DNA from: Populus alba
Taxonomy: Eukaryota; Streptophyta; Magnoliopsida; Malpighiales; Salicaceae
DNA: 64,000 nucleotides
Assembly (NCBI RefSeq): GCF_005239225.2
Contig: NC_133301.1
Span: forward strand, 8,680,318 to 8,744,317
Reading direction: 5' to 3'
Of this stretch, positions 29,151-41,795 are shown one piece after another; within the stretch, counting starts at the first letter, position 1; each line of letters starts with the position of its first letter. Under the pieces are notes generated by a model. It was not told where the DNA came from. It ran no database searches and saw only the letters and a program-made list of their open reading frames with translations. The position numbers were made by a program, and so were the translations under genes.

Positions 29151-29360
29151 AAGGATGATACTAAGGCAGTGAAGCGTCAGAATAAGCTAACTAGGTCTTC
29201 CTGCTATTGTTGGCTAGTTAAAAAAGCTTGTGTTCTCCTTCAATTCGGGATAAAGTTTGCAAGAAGTTAGAAGGATGGAAAGAGAAGAAACGATTGATGG
29301 AAATGAGATATATTTTGATCAAGGAGATGGCTCGATACAGCTACGGTTGATTCTCTTTTA

Positions 29361-29740
29361 CTTCCTCATGGAGATGTCTGGAATTCTTCCCTTATTCAGC
29401 CTTTTGAAGCTCCACAAATTCTTCAAATCCCTTGGAACTTTAGACATGCTTCAGATCAACTTATTTGACATTATTCTAAATTAATCGGGGAATTTCACTG
29501 TTCGTAGCACCTATCATATGGCTTTGCAGCTCCAGGTTGCATATATTCTTTGACAAAGCGGGGTTAGAGATGGAGAGTTGACTTCATGGAGCTAGATTAG
29601 GTATCTTCAAGTTCCTCCGAACGTGCGCCATTTCCTACGTAAAAGTCATGCATAACGTTCTGGCCCCTAGAAAAATTTTAGCTCACAGAGGTATTTCTGA
29701 GGCCTGTGGTCGCTCTGGTTTTGAGTCCAAGAGGTTGTTT
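29361..29740 (+). pseudogene. Decayed LINE (L1-type) zf-RVT region
   Basis: The plus-strand translation shows the C-terminal zinc-binding region typical of plant non-LTR retrotransposon reverse transcriptases: 'LPHGDVWNS' (from 29361), 'WNFRHASDQLI', then after an in-frame TGA and a frameshift 'GNFTVRSTYHMA' (about 29489-29525), and 'LQVPPNVRHFLR' with 'KILAHRGISEACGRSGF' further on. The order fits the family, in which a TVKSAYH-like block is followed by a PPK.R.FLW block and an LARRG block. It is a dead fragment. Neither the rest of ORF2 nor a poly-A tail was located. Confidence 0.75.
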
Positions 29741-31550
29741 TTCTACGCGGTAGTTTTAACTAAAGCAAATTGTATAAATAAAATCTTTAGTAATGTTAAA
29801 ACTTAATTTACTGTGAGATCCTTATAATTTATATTGAAACCACATAGTTGTCCAAAGCAATTGAGAGCTTTGTGCTTTTGAGAGCTGCTTCTCCCCTTCT
29901 CCTGCCTCTTGCATCTTGATAATGAAGGGTTTCACTCTTCATTGTTCCTCTTTTTCTATCCGTGGAAGTGAATTAATTCACTATCCACTATTCACTTTGG
30001 ATTAATTATTACTATTCACGTGAATAATAGAGAATATCTTTACTATTCCGGCTGGACCAGATTCGGTTCAAAGTTAGATGTATTGAACCGAGTTCAACCC
30101 AGTAAAATTAAAAAATTATTATATTTTTATTTTTAATTGTGTTTTATTCAAAAAACTAATGTTTAATATTATTTAATTAACACTACATAAATTAGAAGGA
30201 GATCGCTTGATGATGTACCATTTACAGAATTTGATCGCAATCCCAATTTTGTTCATGATGATATTTTACCTAATGTTGTTACGTGCTTAAAATACCAAGA
30301 AAACTGTACCTTTTCGGATTGATTTCATACGTGATGGAATTGTAGATAGTTTAACGAAATAATAAAAAATATTTTATTTAAAGTATTATTTATGTCATGA
30401 TATAATAACAATAGTTAAATCTACAATATTTAAATTAAAAACTATTAATATATATATATATATTAATTATTTTATAACCTTAATTTGAAAAACATTTTTA
30501 ACCAAATACATTAAACTACTTTTTGTTCAACTTCAATTTCAACCACAGTTTTAATCAAACATATATAAATACCAAACCAACCTCAAATAAAAATATTTTT
30601 TATAAAATAATTTTTTTTAAATTACAAAAATAAAAACTACTATAATATCAAACAAACTTTGATTAATGTTTTATTTGAAAGCTTTTTTGCTCAATCGGTC
30701 TGGGCTTTGACAAATTTACAAGACAAGGCATCTGGTAATTAATACCTCTAATTATTCATTGTTTTAAACTCTCCATTCTTCCGGTACTGATGAAGTTAAT
30801 TATGGCAGAAATGGGTGTGATGGTGATTTGGAACTCGTGCTCGAGTTTAAAATTGTTCGTGGAGTAGAACTTTCTCATTCAACAATCATCCTCCACCATG
30901 GAAATGCCCAACATAATGTTCTCTGAGTAGAACCTTCTTAGTTGGAAAATCAATGAACCTTCCATCGTGAGTTCCTAACATTTTTATACCTATATTGCCC
31001 CATCATTGATCTATAACAACTGTAATGCTGTCTTTCAACTGAGAATAAGTGTAGCTCTAATTAATATTGTTGCCTTCAATTTCTGTCTTCTTAAAATCCT
31101 GTATGTTTCACAGTATTGTCTAGTTCTGTGTTTAATTTTGTCCTCAGTGGAGGACTATATTGAGGCCATGCTTACTCAAGTAATAGAGTAAAAACATGAT
31201 TTCTTCGTCGCCATGGCTGGCTTTTCAAGGGGTTGGTCGACATATACTATAAAGGATGTTTCATGTAGAGTGAGTTTTTTTAATTAGAATTCTGTAGATT
31301 AGTGAAGTGGAGATGAAATTATTCTTAAATCTTGCCCTTCCTAAATATAGATGTATAAAAAAACATAATATTCCATACTATATTTGTACAGAGAGAGAGA
31401 GAGAGATAATGGAAAGAAAGTTTCACCTTTTGACATTAAAATACAAGAGGTATTTCACCTTTGGTAATAAAAAATAAAATCCAAATGATTTAAAATACAA
31501 AGTTGACTAATAAAAAGATAATGGGAAGAAATTACTAACGGTGGCAAAGG
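29741..31550. other. Spacer upstream of the K+ channel gene
   Basis: AT-rich with no recognised coding sequence. The 61-codon open frame at 31006-31191 has no family resemblance. A short (GA)n tract lies at about 31391-31407. Confidence 0.4.
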
Positions 31551-31554
31551 GTGT

Positions 31555-31562
31555 TATAAATA
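31555..31562 (+). promoter_or_regulatory. Putative TATA box of the AKT1-type gene
   Basis: TATAAATA, 134 bases upstream of the start codon, followed at a suitable distance by a CT-rich leader (CT run at about 31632-31650). CT-rich leaders are common in plant 5' UTRs. Position and motif fit, but the region is AT-rich, so chance is possible. Confidence 0.5.
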
Positions 31563-31695
31563 AAGAAGGATCACGGATGAGGAAACCGCAACATGTCGTA
31601 ATAATTTCATAAACCAAGAAAACAGAAAGAGCTCTCTCTCTCTCTCTTCTTCTTTCTTTTTTTCTCTCACGAGTGCAGCATCGTAGCAGCAGAGA

Positions 31696-34600
31696 ATGGA
31701 CACTCTGCAGCGCAACAGAGGTGTCTTCAGGGTTTCAGTATGTGGGCAAAAGGAGTTAGAGCAGCTGTCAAGAGACGGTAGCCATTACAGTCTCTCGACA
31801 GGGATTTTGCCTTCACTCGGTGCAAGGAGTAACCGAAGAGTTAAGCTCAATAGGTTCATTGTATCGCCTTATGACCGTCGTTACAGGTGATCATGTCTCC
31901 TGAAATCTTGTCTTCTTTCTTGGTCCCAAGACTTTGATTGGTTTTTTTTCTTCTTCCTTCTTGTTAACCATGTATACACTTCAATGATGCTTGGTTGGTT
32001 TTTACTCCGACTTGCTAGTTTATTTGTTTTTATACAAGGAGATGTGGAAAACAACGCCGTTGATTGGTCTGGTGACATTTTGTGAATGGCTACTGCTGCT
32101 AGGGAGGAGTGGTTTAATTAAAGTTCTTTTGCTTTTGTTTGTCATTCTTTTTTATAATGGTTTCTTCCCCGCTTCCTCCCAGGCCTCTTGGGACTTTTCT
32201 TGCCGTCTGTTTTTTGTTTCCCTTTCTTACTCCTACTTTTTTCAGTAAATTAATTTTCTTTTCATATATGTTGCTGTTTTACCAATTACCACAACTTATT
32301 GTTTAGAATATCGAGCCCAGGCTTTTGGGCCTGTTTCTTGCTTAGGTTCCTGGCAGCCAAGTATCCTTCTTGCCCTTGCTTCTGTATGGAAACAGAAGAT
32401 CACCCTTCCATTTTAGTTGTTGATTTTGTGATAATGGTGATCTGGGTTTGGAATTGTATTCCAAAAGTGGCAGATCCTATTAAATAGCATTAGATTAGAA
32501 TTCTTCTGTTGAATTGTCAGACTAAATTAAAGGTGTTCTGGCCTTGAAAATCTTAGTGTTTGACTTGTATATTGAACAGCATTCGCAACCACTTTTTGCT
32601 TTACCCAATTTTCAATTTCTTTGAATTCTTCTACCTTTTCATGTCTGGAAATGGAAGGAGGATTTTGAAAGCTAATTTAAATGCATTCACCGTTGTTAGA
32701 TGAAAATCAGAAACTTCTTATCATTTTTAATGTATTCAGCTCTACAGACAGTCAACAATTTGCTGCCAGGTTTTGGTTTGTTACCTGACCTTTTAGTTTG
32801 TTTAAAATCTCTTGATATTGAGGCGGATTTGCCATGTGATCGTGCACAGTGGCGCCAATGGATCCATATAGCTCACCCCAACTAGTTTATGGATGAGGCT
32901 TGGTTGTTGTTGTCTGGTGTAGTAGTATATATGTTGAGAGAGCATTACAAACAGCAGAAAGAAAAAAAGTAAACAACTCGTTTGATTGCTAAACAATCAG
33001 CCTAAGCTTTAAAATGGTTGATCTTGCAGAATTTGGGAGACATTTCTCGTTCTTCTGGTCATCTATACAGCTTGGGTATCACCTTTCGAATTTGGCTTTC
33101 TCAAACAACCACAGAGCCCACTCTCCATCTGTGATAACGTTGTCAATGGATTCTTTGCTGTGGATATTGTTCTAACCTTCTTTGTGGCTTACCTTGACAA
33201 AGCCACCTACCTACTCATTGATGATCACAAGAAGATTGCTTGGAAGTATGCATCTTCTTGGCTGGCTTTGGATATCATATCCACAATCCCAACAGAGCTA
33301 GCACGGAAGATCTCCCCCAAACCATTACAGTCCTATGGCTTCTTCAACATGCTTCGCCTTTGGCGTCTCCGAAGAGTTAGTGCCATGTTTTCTAGGTAAA
33401 TAGTTTTCCTCAGCTAACTAGCCTTCTAAATAAAAAAAGGGAAAAAAATCATATTTTTGGCTCAATATTTTTATTTAGCTCCTCTATGAAACGTCCGGTT
33501 TGTTTTGATGACTCCCTTAAATGTCTCTTTCAATAGATTGGAGAAAGACAGGAACTATAACTATTTCGGGGTTCGATGTGTTAAACTTCTATGTGTAAGT
33601 GTTCCAAGATAAGATTAAGATTAATATGAATGGAAATGTATTCTTTCTAGAAAATGCTATGATTTATCAGGATTTCTATTCTCCCTGTAGGTCACTCTTT
33701 TTGCAGTACACTCTGCTGGATGCTTCTATTATCTTATTGCTGCACGCTACCATGATCCACATCGCACATGGATTGGAGCAGCCCTAGGAGACAATTTCCT
33801 AGAGCAGGGTATATGGAGAAGATACGTGACTTCCATTTACTGGTCTATTACTACTCTAACAACTGTGGGCTATGGTGATTTGCATCCTGTGAACACAAGC
33901 GAGATGATATTTGACATCTTCTACATGCTCTTCAACCTTGGATTGACAGCATATTTGATTGGAAACATGACGAACTTGGTTGTGCATGCGACTAGTCGAA
34001 CTAGAAGATTTGTGAGTAATTACTACTTATTGATTTAGTTCAATAGTGTAATGGATTTACATATAAAAATTCTGATTTTTTATTATTTATAATCACGACC
34101 GACCTTCTAAATTCGAACTCCCAGAGAGATACCGTACAATCTGCTTCAAGTTTTGCTCAGAGGAACAAGCTGCCTCCTCGCCTACAAGATCAGATTGTTG
34201 CACATTTGTGCTTGAAGTTCAGGACGGATTCAGAGGGACTGCAGCAGCAAGATACTCTTGATTTGCTTCCAAAAGCCATTCGGTCAAGCATTTCACATTA
34301 TCTATTCTACTCTCTTGTGGAACAGGTCTACTTGTTTCGGGGGGTTTCAAATGACTTGCTTTTCCAGTTGGTAAGTCAGTAAAGCATCCATAACCTCCTT
34401 CTCTTGATTGTTTCTCCATTTGTTTTTTTTTTTCCCTTCTTTATCTGTATATTTATGTAGGATTTTTGTTTCTATCATTGAATTTTAAAGGTCTCTGAGA
34501 TGGAAGCAGAGTATTTTCCTCCCAATGAAGACGTGATCTTGCAGAATGAAGCACCAACAGACTTTTATATACTTTTTACTGGTGCTGTGGTAAAAATCAA

Positions 34601-37462
34601 CTCTTCTGCTTGGATTGGATTGTTCCATATTCTATGTTTGTGATTGTAGAGTTAAAAAGAGGCTCAGTCTGTTGATTTTATCAGCATATTTACCGAATAG
34701 CGCTACATATGATTCAATAATTCAGTTAATTTTTATTGCAGGATGTACTTTGCGGCGAACAGGCAAGTTCTATCCCTCAAACACACATAGAATGACGCGT
34801 AACTTAAAACGAAATGCTCATGACAAGAATTTTCTAGGTATACAGTTAAATGATTGCTGAAATTATGCTGGATGGATTCAGGTTGTTTGTGAGGCAAAAA
34901 CCGGTGATCTTTGCGGTGAAATTGGAGTACTTTGTTCCAGGCCACAGCTCTTCACAGTGCGAACCAAGAGATTGAGCCAACTACTACGAATGAACCGTAC
35001 TACATTCTTGACTATTGTTCAGGCAAATGTTGAAGACGGGACCATAATCATGAACAATCTCCTTCAGGTCCGCGTTAACTCATTTAACTTGCTGACAGTC
35101 TGTACATCTGCACAACATGGATCTATCTTCTTACACATGGAGCTCTCCGTAGCATTAATTTGTATCGGCATCCGAAACTTTCCCTGAATTATAAATTTTA
35201 AAATTTTATGGTAATTGCAACACGGGATTTCAAGAAAATCAAAATCTTTTCCAGATGCTGAATGTAAAATCTGTAATAATATTTTACATCAAGCATAATT
35301 AGTTTGCTCTCTATTCTTTGTGGTGCAGTTTTTGAAAGAACAGAAGGACCCAGTTATGGAGGGAGTATTTCTGGAAACAGCCAATATGCTAGCTCATGGT
35401 AGAGTGGAACTACCTCTCAGTCTGTGCATTGCAGCCCTAAGGGGAGATGATTTGTTGTTGCATCAGTTGTTGAAACGGGGACTGGATCCAAACGAAGCAG
35501 ACAACAATGGGAGGTCAGCACTGGTATGTAAAGTTTAACTTTGCTTCTCTCTACAACACAAATGATGCTATTCCTTCTAATCTATGTACATTAGCATATA
35601 GCAGCGTCCAAAGGAAGTGAAAACTGTGTGCTACTTCTACTGGATTATGGAGTAGATCCTAACTGCCGAGGTATCTTCTATTCTATTGCCATAACCATCA
35701 TGATTGGGGAAACTTTAGCTGGAGTCATTTGCCTTTTGCCATACCATTATACTCGCAGACTATTTTTATTGATCTATAACTGCAAACATTGTAGTTATAT
35801 CCTCTGTGTAGTTTATGACACCATGCCTGTTTATAGTTGTTTAGTTAATTTGCAACTATGCATTATAGTTGCATGCACACGGCACACGCCCAACAAGTTA
35901 TATACGAGGTTGAAATCGGCGATATAGAAGGTTTCGGTTATAAATGGAGGCATGCTTGCCAGTCACCTGTCACGACTGTTTATAGAATCATTTTTAGCTC
36001 AAAGCCCTAATTTGGCTAGTTGACGTCTCATTCTCCTTTAGTTTAAATTAATAATGCAATAACTTGACGGCCTGCTAGTTGTTCATTTGTAGATAATATA
36101 TTGAAGGTTAACAAGTCAATTATCCAGACCTGTTCATTCTTCTTTCAAGGGGAAAAAAGGATATAAACTAGTGGTGCATGTATACTTGTTGACTTCTCTT
36201 ATTATATTGTTCAGATTAATTTCTTGCAAAATGAGGTCACCTCATTTGACATGGGTCGACGACTACCATGTAATTAAGACACAACTGGGCAATTTTCTAA
36301 GCGTGGCCTCTTTAGTCAACTGTCGTTGGAGTTGTTCAGTTGATGTCAGAAGCTTGCCTTCTCAATCTGGCGAATAATTTGCTTAATACTTTGACATAAC
36401 TCCTAAAGCATTATCTTTCTGATGAGGATCTTCTCATCAGAGCATTAAACGATCGACAAATAAAGAGTTTATATTAGGTTATCTGTTATTACATAATTTG
36501 AATTCCTCATTAAACGTTAGTCACTCTGAAAGATTTGTGATCGAAGAGTGATTGATTCAAATAATTTCAAGTGATGTAATTATTTGGAGGTGAATGCAGA
36601 CTCAGAAGGAAATGTACCATTGTGGGAGGCAATGGTGGGAGGTCATGAATCACTGGCCAAACTTCTGATAGAAAATGGTGCCAGCATACATCATGGAGAA
36701 GTGGGTCATTTTGCTTGCATTGCTGCAGAGCTAAACAACTTGAACTTGCTCGAGGAAATTGTTCAATATGGAGGAGATGTGACAATTCCCAGGGACAATG
36801 GGACCACAGCACTACACGTAGCAGTTAGTGAAGACAACACCGAATTAGTCAGATTCCTCTTGGATCAAGGTGCTGATATTGACAAACCAGATGGCCATGG
36901 TTGGACTCCAAGGGATCTAGCTGACCAACAAGGGCACGAAGAAATAAAATTGATTTTCCAAGCTCGTAAAGAGGCCAAAAAGCAAACCTTGGCTGCCATT
37001 CCTGAGAAGCAGGAACATGGAACTCGATTCCTTGACACTCTTACAAGTGAGCCCGCAATTCGGCCAGTGTCCCAAGAAGGTTCATTCCCAGCTACAGATG
37101 GATCATCGAGCCAAACCCGTCCGAGGCGAAGAATTAATCATCTTCACAACTCCCTCTTTGGGACGATGTCAGCTGCCCACAAGGGGGAGAAGGACTTGCT
37201 GTCCCAAAACAGTCATAATAATCATGGAACTAGTCCTGCTAGAGTGACAATTAGTTGCCCCGAAAAGGGGGAAGTTGCAGGAAAGCTTGCCCTACTTCCA
37301 AATAGCTTTCGGGCATTGCTTGAGATGGGTTCTAAGAAATTTAGGATCTCACCTGCCAAAGTAATGAGGAAGGATAGGGCTGAGATTGATGCCATTGAGT
37401 TGATTAGAGACGGTGATCATATTATGTTTGTCGCTGATGGAAGGCAACAGACTAGCAACTAA
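31696..37462 (+). CDS. AKT1: Inward-rectifying Shaker K+ channel, AKT1 type
   Basis: Plasma-membrane K+ uptake channel of the plant Shaker group I; the family's AKT1 members act in roots and are switched on by CBL-CIPK kinases. Coding exons: 31696-31886, 33030-33395, 33537-33594, 33691-34011, 34125-34370, 34491-34589, 34742-34762, 34882-35067, 35329-35523, 35595-35670, 36600-37462. The joined frame encodes 873 residues, close to the usual AKT1 length. Order: cytosolic N terminus with '[18 protein letters not shown]'; S1 from about 65; S4 'LRLWRLRRV' (about 172-180); pore with [10 protein letters not shown], selectivity filter GYGD at 265-268; C-linker; cyclic-nucleotide-binding-like domain (about 380-490); ankyrin repeats (about 520-690); C-terminal KHA domain (about 803-873). 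Intron 7 (34763-34881) has a GC donor, and exon 7 is only 21 nt. The CNBD segment around exon 7 looks about four residues shorter than I expect for AKT1. The close paralogue AKT6/SPIK is an alternative. Confidence 0.94.
32790..32912 (+). mobile_element. SINE 3' fragment in AKT1 intron 1
   Basis: The segment ending 'ccatatagctcaccccaac', 'tagtttatggatgagg', 'cttggttgttgttgt' matches the conserved 3' end of angiosperm tRNA-derived SINEs (a ..CCAACCCCA..AGTTTGGGA..AGGCTT..GTTGTTGTTG pattern). The left part is degraded and I see no convincing A or B box. It is in the same orientation as the host gene, within intron 1 (31887-33029). Confidence 0.65.
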
Positions 37463-38124
37463 TGTATACTTTGGCACCGGCAGGTGTCTTCTCCACGCGT
37501 GTTTTTTTTTTTTTTTCCTGGAAATTTTAGCAGCACCTCATGCAGTTGCAGTGGATCCAAAGATGGATCTTGTTCTTGACTGAAAACTAAGCATGAGGAA
37601 TGATAGAAAAATACAAAAGATAGTTAGTTGCCTTGTCAAAAGCCGAATCAAAGGCTATGTCTATGTACAAGGTACGTGCATCAGTACCTTCATTGACTTT
37701 GTTTCAACCGGATGCTTCGAAGAATCGAGAGTGCTTTAAATTTCTTGTCTTTTTTTAATCCACTGCATAGCAAAATTTATCCTATCATGTCAAGATCCAT
37801 GTCATTATTATTCGTATTTTGTTACAGATATATTTACATTTTCTGTAAAACCATTGCGAATAGTTTCAGATTATATTGTAATTGTAAGTTTTCAGATAAT
37901 CATGAAACTTCAAACAACATGCGGTAATTTAAATTGATATGTTATGTTGTAATAGAATGCACTCTTCAACATCAATCATTTTATTGCAAGAGGAAGATTA
38001 TAGTGATATATCTATCCTACCAAATTTCATAATGAACACTTTTATACGAGTAATTTCACAAAATAGTTTGTTAAATTTAATTAAATTTTATAATAAAACC
38101 ACGTTATTTGAACACAATTGAAAT
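37463..38124. other. 3' flank of the AKT1-type gene
   Basis: Probably includes the 3' UTR, as the sequence stays of balanced composition to about 37740. After that it is AT-rich. No second gene is visible. Confidence 0.45.
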
Positions 38125-38312
38125 AAAAGTTCAAGTGAAAAATAATAATAATCATTCACCACAAAAAAAAATAAAAAAGTTAAAATCAATTATGCATCAA
38201 AAAAATCAACTAAGCTAAAAGAGTCCTTAATCGACTTGAAGGAGTAGTCGACCAAAAGTCAAGATCATCTAAAACAAATGATTTGACCAACATGTGTATA
38301 ACCATAATATAG

Positions 38313-39253
38313 TGATATGATTTAGCTTTGTGATACGATCTAAATAAGATTAGATTTAGATTTTGATGTAAAATTTTCTAATGTTTAGTTTTACACTATT
38401 GAGCATAACTCCAAATCCAACTATTGGATTGAGCTTAAACTTTACCAGAAGATTCCAGAGGTATTTGTATATGTTAGGGTAAATTTTCAGGTGAATCAGA
38501 GTTCAAAAATGACTTGCAATATAGGTCAGAATAGACTGTATGAATTTTGTTATTTACTTTCTTTTGACTTGTGGACTTTCTATTTGGCAAGAATCCTTTT
38601 TCTAAAAGGATGTGGCTCCTTATTTTGAGAATTTTTTACTTCCACAATAATTTTTAATGAGCTGAAACATGATTTTCACGGGTAGCAATGATTCATTAAT
38701 GCTCCAGAACCCATATCTTATAAGGATTCCTTATTCATCCTAGCTACATAAGGAAAGAAAGGTTAGTGCTATTTAATGATAGATTATTTATTTTTATTAT
38801 TTTCTTTCATGTTTGTGCTTAATTAAAACTTTGTTTTTAGCTAGGATTCAAAGTTTGTTTGAATCAAGTTATTGGTTTTTCAATTGAGGGTTTTGGGTCA
38901 TTTTTGTATGCGGGTCAGTTCAGCCCATAAGGGTAGAGCAATTAGGGTTAATTTTTCAAGAACTATTTAAACTCATGTAACCAAAATTGCAGCAGCCATT
39001 GATAAATATTACTTCTGAATTTTTTAACGTGTGAGGGTGATTCTTGCATTCTTCAGTTCTTGAATGAATTGAATCTGACTTATCAAAGATTAACTGGCTT
39101 CATGGTGTTACTCTACTTCATTCCAATAGTGTTGATGCCTTGGGGTAGGTTTTCATTGTGTCACACTCCAATTAGACATTTTTCGGCTTTTCGAGATCAA
39201 ATTATAATCTTGATTGTGAGTTGCATAACCACGTGATCACGAGATTTGTATCA
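38313..39253 (+). repeat. 5' LTR
   Basis: Runs from TGATATGATTTAGC to ..TTTGTATCA. The body is matched along its length by 42428-43329 (for example 'gcataactccaaatccaac' here and 'gcataactccaagtctaac' there, and 'gattccagaggtatttgt' in both). Confidence 0.88.
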
Positions 39254-39255
39254 GT

Positions 39256-39267
39256 TAGTATCAGAGC
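39256..39267 (+). promoter_or_regulatory. Retrotransposon primer-binding site (tRNA-Met type)
   Basis: TAGTATCAGAGC directly follows the 5' LTR after the dinucleotide GT. One substitution separates it from the common plant initiator-Met primer-binding site. Confidence 0.75.
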
Positions 39268-39433
39268 TAAGCTCCAAAACTAGGTCATATCCTTCTCTTA
39301 TTTTTATTTTTTTTTGTGTTCCTTTAAGTTTTTTAATGTTTGCGTCGTTCATCTTCTTGTTCTTTGTGTCCGCGTCATCTAAGCAAAAAAAAAGTTATTT
39401 TTTTTCTTGTTACTATCTCTAATCACATCAGAA

Positions 39434-39436
<3 letters not shown>

Positions 39437-39504
<68 letters not shown>

Positions 39505-39508
39505 TTAG
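39437..39508 (+). repeat. (TA)n(GA)n microsatellite inside the retrotransposon
   Basis: A TA run of more than 40 bp is followed immediately by a GA run of about 25 bp, just ahead of the 155-bp tandem repeats. Confidence 0.85.
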
Positions 39509-39525
39509 ATGAAATTTGAAGGATG

Positions 39526-40013
39526 ATTCAATTTTGCCGTATAAACACAACTCTTAGTGAACAAAAGCAAACACCTCAGAATCAATTGAAATTTCATATT
39601 CTATTTATTGGGGGTGAGATTGCATCATATATCAAATTTGGGCTTATTTTGATATCTTTTACTTGAGGTTTTAATTCGAGATTCAATTATGCCGCAAAAA
39701 CACAACTCTTAGTAAAATATAAAAAAATCACCTCAAAATCAATTGCAACTTCATATTTTTTCTATTGGAGGTGAGATCACGACATTTATAAAATTTGGGC
39801 TTATCTTGATATCATTTGCTTGAGATTTTAATTTGAGGTTCAATTCTACCGTAGAAACACTACTCTTAGTGAACCATAAGCGAACCACCTTAGAATCAAT
39901 TGAAAATTCATATTCTGTGTATTAGGGGTGAGATAACATCATATATTTAATTTGGTCTTGTTTGAATATCGGTTTGTTGAGTTTTTAATTGGAGATTCAA
40001 TTATGCCGCAAAC
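39526..40013 (+). repeat. 155-157 bp tandem repeat, three copies plus a partial
   Basis: Copies start at 39526, 39681 and 39838, and a fourth start is seen at 39995. Each begins ATTCAATTnTGCCG, passes 'acacaactcttagtgaa', CACCTCAGAATCAATTG, TCATATTCT and GGGGTGAGAT, and ends near GAGGTTTTAATTnGAG. They occupy the leader position of the retrotransposon, between the primer-binding site and the polypurine tract. Confidence 0.85.
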
Positions 40014-40792
40014 TGATCATACAAGGGGTTTTGATACCTATACATAATAGAACAACCTATAAACTGAGATTTGTTGTTTTCTTGGTATCTAAATACTATT
40101 TATTAAACTTAAGATCATTTGAATATCATTTTTTTTAGGTTCCAGAATCAAGTTTTGTCTTGTCGTAATAGGTCTGTTTTGCGTTATCTTTCAAAACTTG
40201 TTTTGTTTCTGTTGAATTTGTTCCTGCCAGTATATTATCATCATATTTGGGATATTTGGTTGTTGTTTGAGTCATTTTCATCACTTTCATATTTGTTTGT
40301 TTTCGATCAGTTTTGGTCCAAATAAAAGGCAGATTTGTAATTTCAAGTCTAAATCATTGCTCTTCCTGTTGTAAACTCTATTCTTATTATGTCTTCATCT
40401 TCTTTTATTTTTCCTATTTGTGTCATGTATTCAGCAAAAAGAGAGGGAATGAATGAGGATTCTAGCTCAAGGATGCGAAAAACTAAGCCATGACTTATGG
40501 GGTTTAGAACAAGAAGTTGATAAGTGTCGAAGATTATTCTATGATCTTCAAGCTTAATGGAAAAAGGAGGTACAATGCTAAAAAAATAAAAGACGAAGGA
40601 GAGCCTTTGTTGTTATCATTCAAAAATATGTACGCAAGTAGTTAGTACGACATGCTTATCTGAAATTCTTGTTAGTCACTACAGTATTGTTGGAGAAAGG
40701 TGTTAACAATAAGGAAATTTTAAAGGCTTAAACAAGAGGCTAATGAAGTCGCTACTAATCATATTCAAGATTCAAGGGTGAATCTTGAATCT

Positions 40793-40807
40793 TGAAAAGG
40801 GAGGGAA
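40793..40807 (+). promoter_or_regulatory. Polypurine tract of the retrotransposon
   Basis: GAAAAGGGAGGGAA-type purine run immediately before TGATAC, the start of the 3' LTR. It is in the position expected for plus-strand priming. Confidence 0.75.
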
Positions 40808-40835
40808 TGATACTATTTTGCCTTGTGATAAGACC

Positions 40836-41757
40836 CTAGGGCGGAGCTAGAATTATTTATTGGATGGGGCCAAAATTAATATAATAAGATATAATATTTC
40901 TTTTAATTTATTGTACATGAGTTGTAAAACAAAACCTATATAATTTAGTTTTATTCAAATAACTTACTACAAACATATAATGATCTTATTATAATGTAAA
41001 AGGTTTGGAGCAATACCAAATTGAGTCAAAGTAATGAAGTTAATTTCATCTTCATAATTAATCCATCTCTTTAATGTTGTTGGTCTTTATATCTATCAAA
41101 TATAAACATACAAAGTATATAAGAAACATTAGCTAAAGCGAAGCATTATTTATGTTTGATAAACTTTGAAACAAAGAAAAAAATAATAAAGAATGATTCT
41201 TACATATTTATTTTAATTGTGCTCGTTGTTCTTTAATAAAATAGATATCATTAATTATCATATCAATTGTGAATCTTTCAGCAATTTCTTTTTCTATATA
41301 GAAATCAAATAATTTACAAGAAAATCATCTTCCATCCGATTGCGAAGTCTTGTTTTAACAATCTTTATCACTGAAAAAGTTTGTTTAGTGGTTGTTGTCA
41401 AAACAGGAAAAGTCAAAATAAGTCGAATCAACCTGTCAACTAGCGGATAAATTGTTGATTTTTCTGTTTCAACCAATTTTTGACATAAATCAACAATCAA
41501 TGACATGTTCTTTAACTTTGAATGATTGGGTACATGATTGGATGACATGTTCTAAAATCAAAACATATATTGTGAGAAAAAAATGATAATTTTGGTGGCT
41601 CTGCTTAAAACAAAACATAAAAAAATCTAAGCATAATCAAAATAAACCAATAAAATATATCTAATTAATTAGAAAAAAATCATCATAACAAGAATTCAAA
41701 AAAATAATTGGTAGAACTAGCAGATTTGAGAAAACAAAATGAGAAAAAATGGTAGAA

Positions 41758-41795
<38 letters not shown>

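Noticed and set aside
34081..34124. Possible tRNA-like 'ttcgaactccc' text
   Set aside because: It is the end of AKT1 intron 4; no cloverleaf can be drawn.
36171..36377. Open frame inside AKT1 intron 10
   Set aside because: The spliced ankyrin sequence runs directly from 35670 to 36600 in frame; this segment has no ankyrin character.
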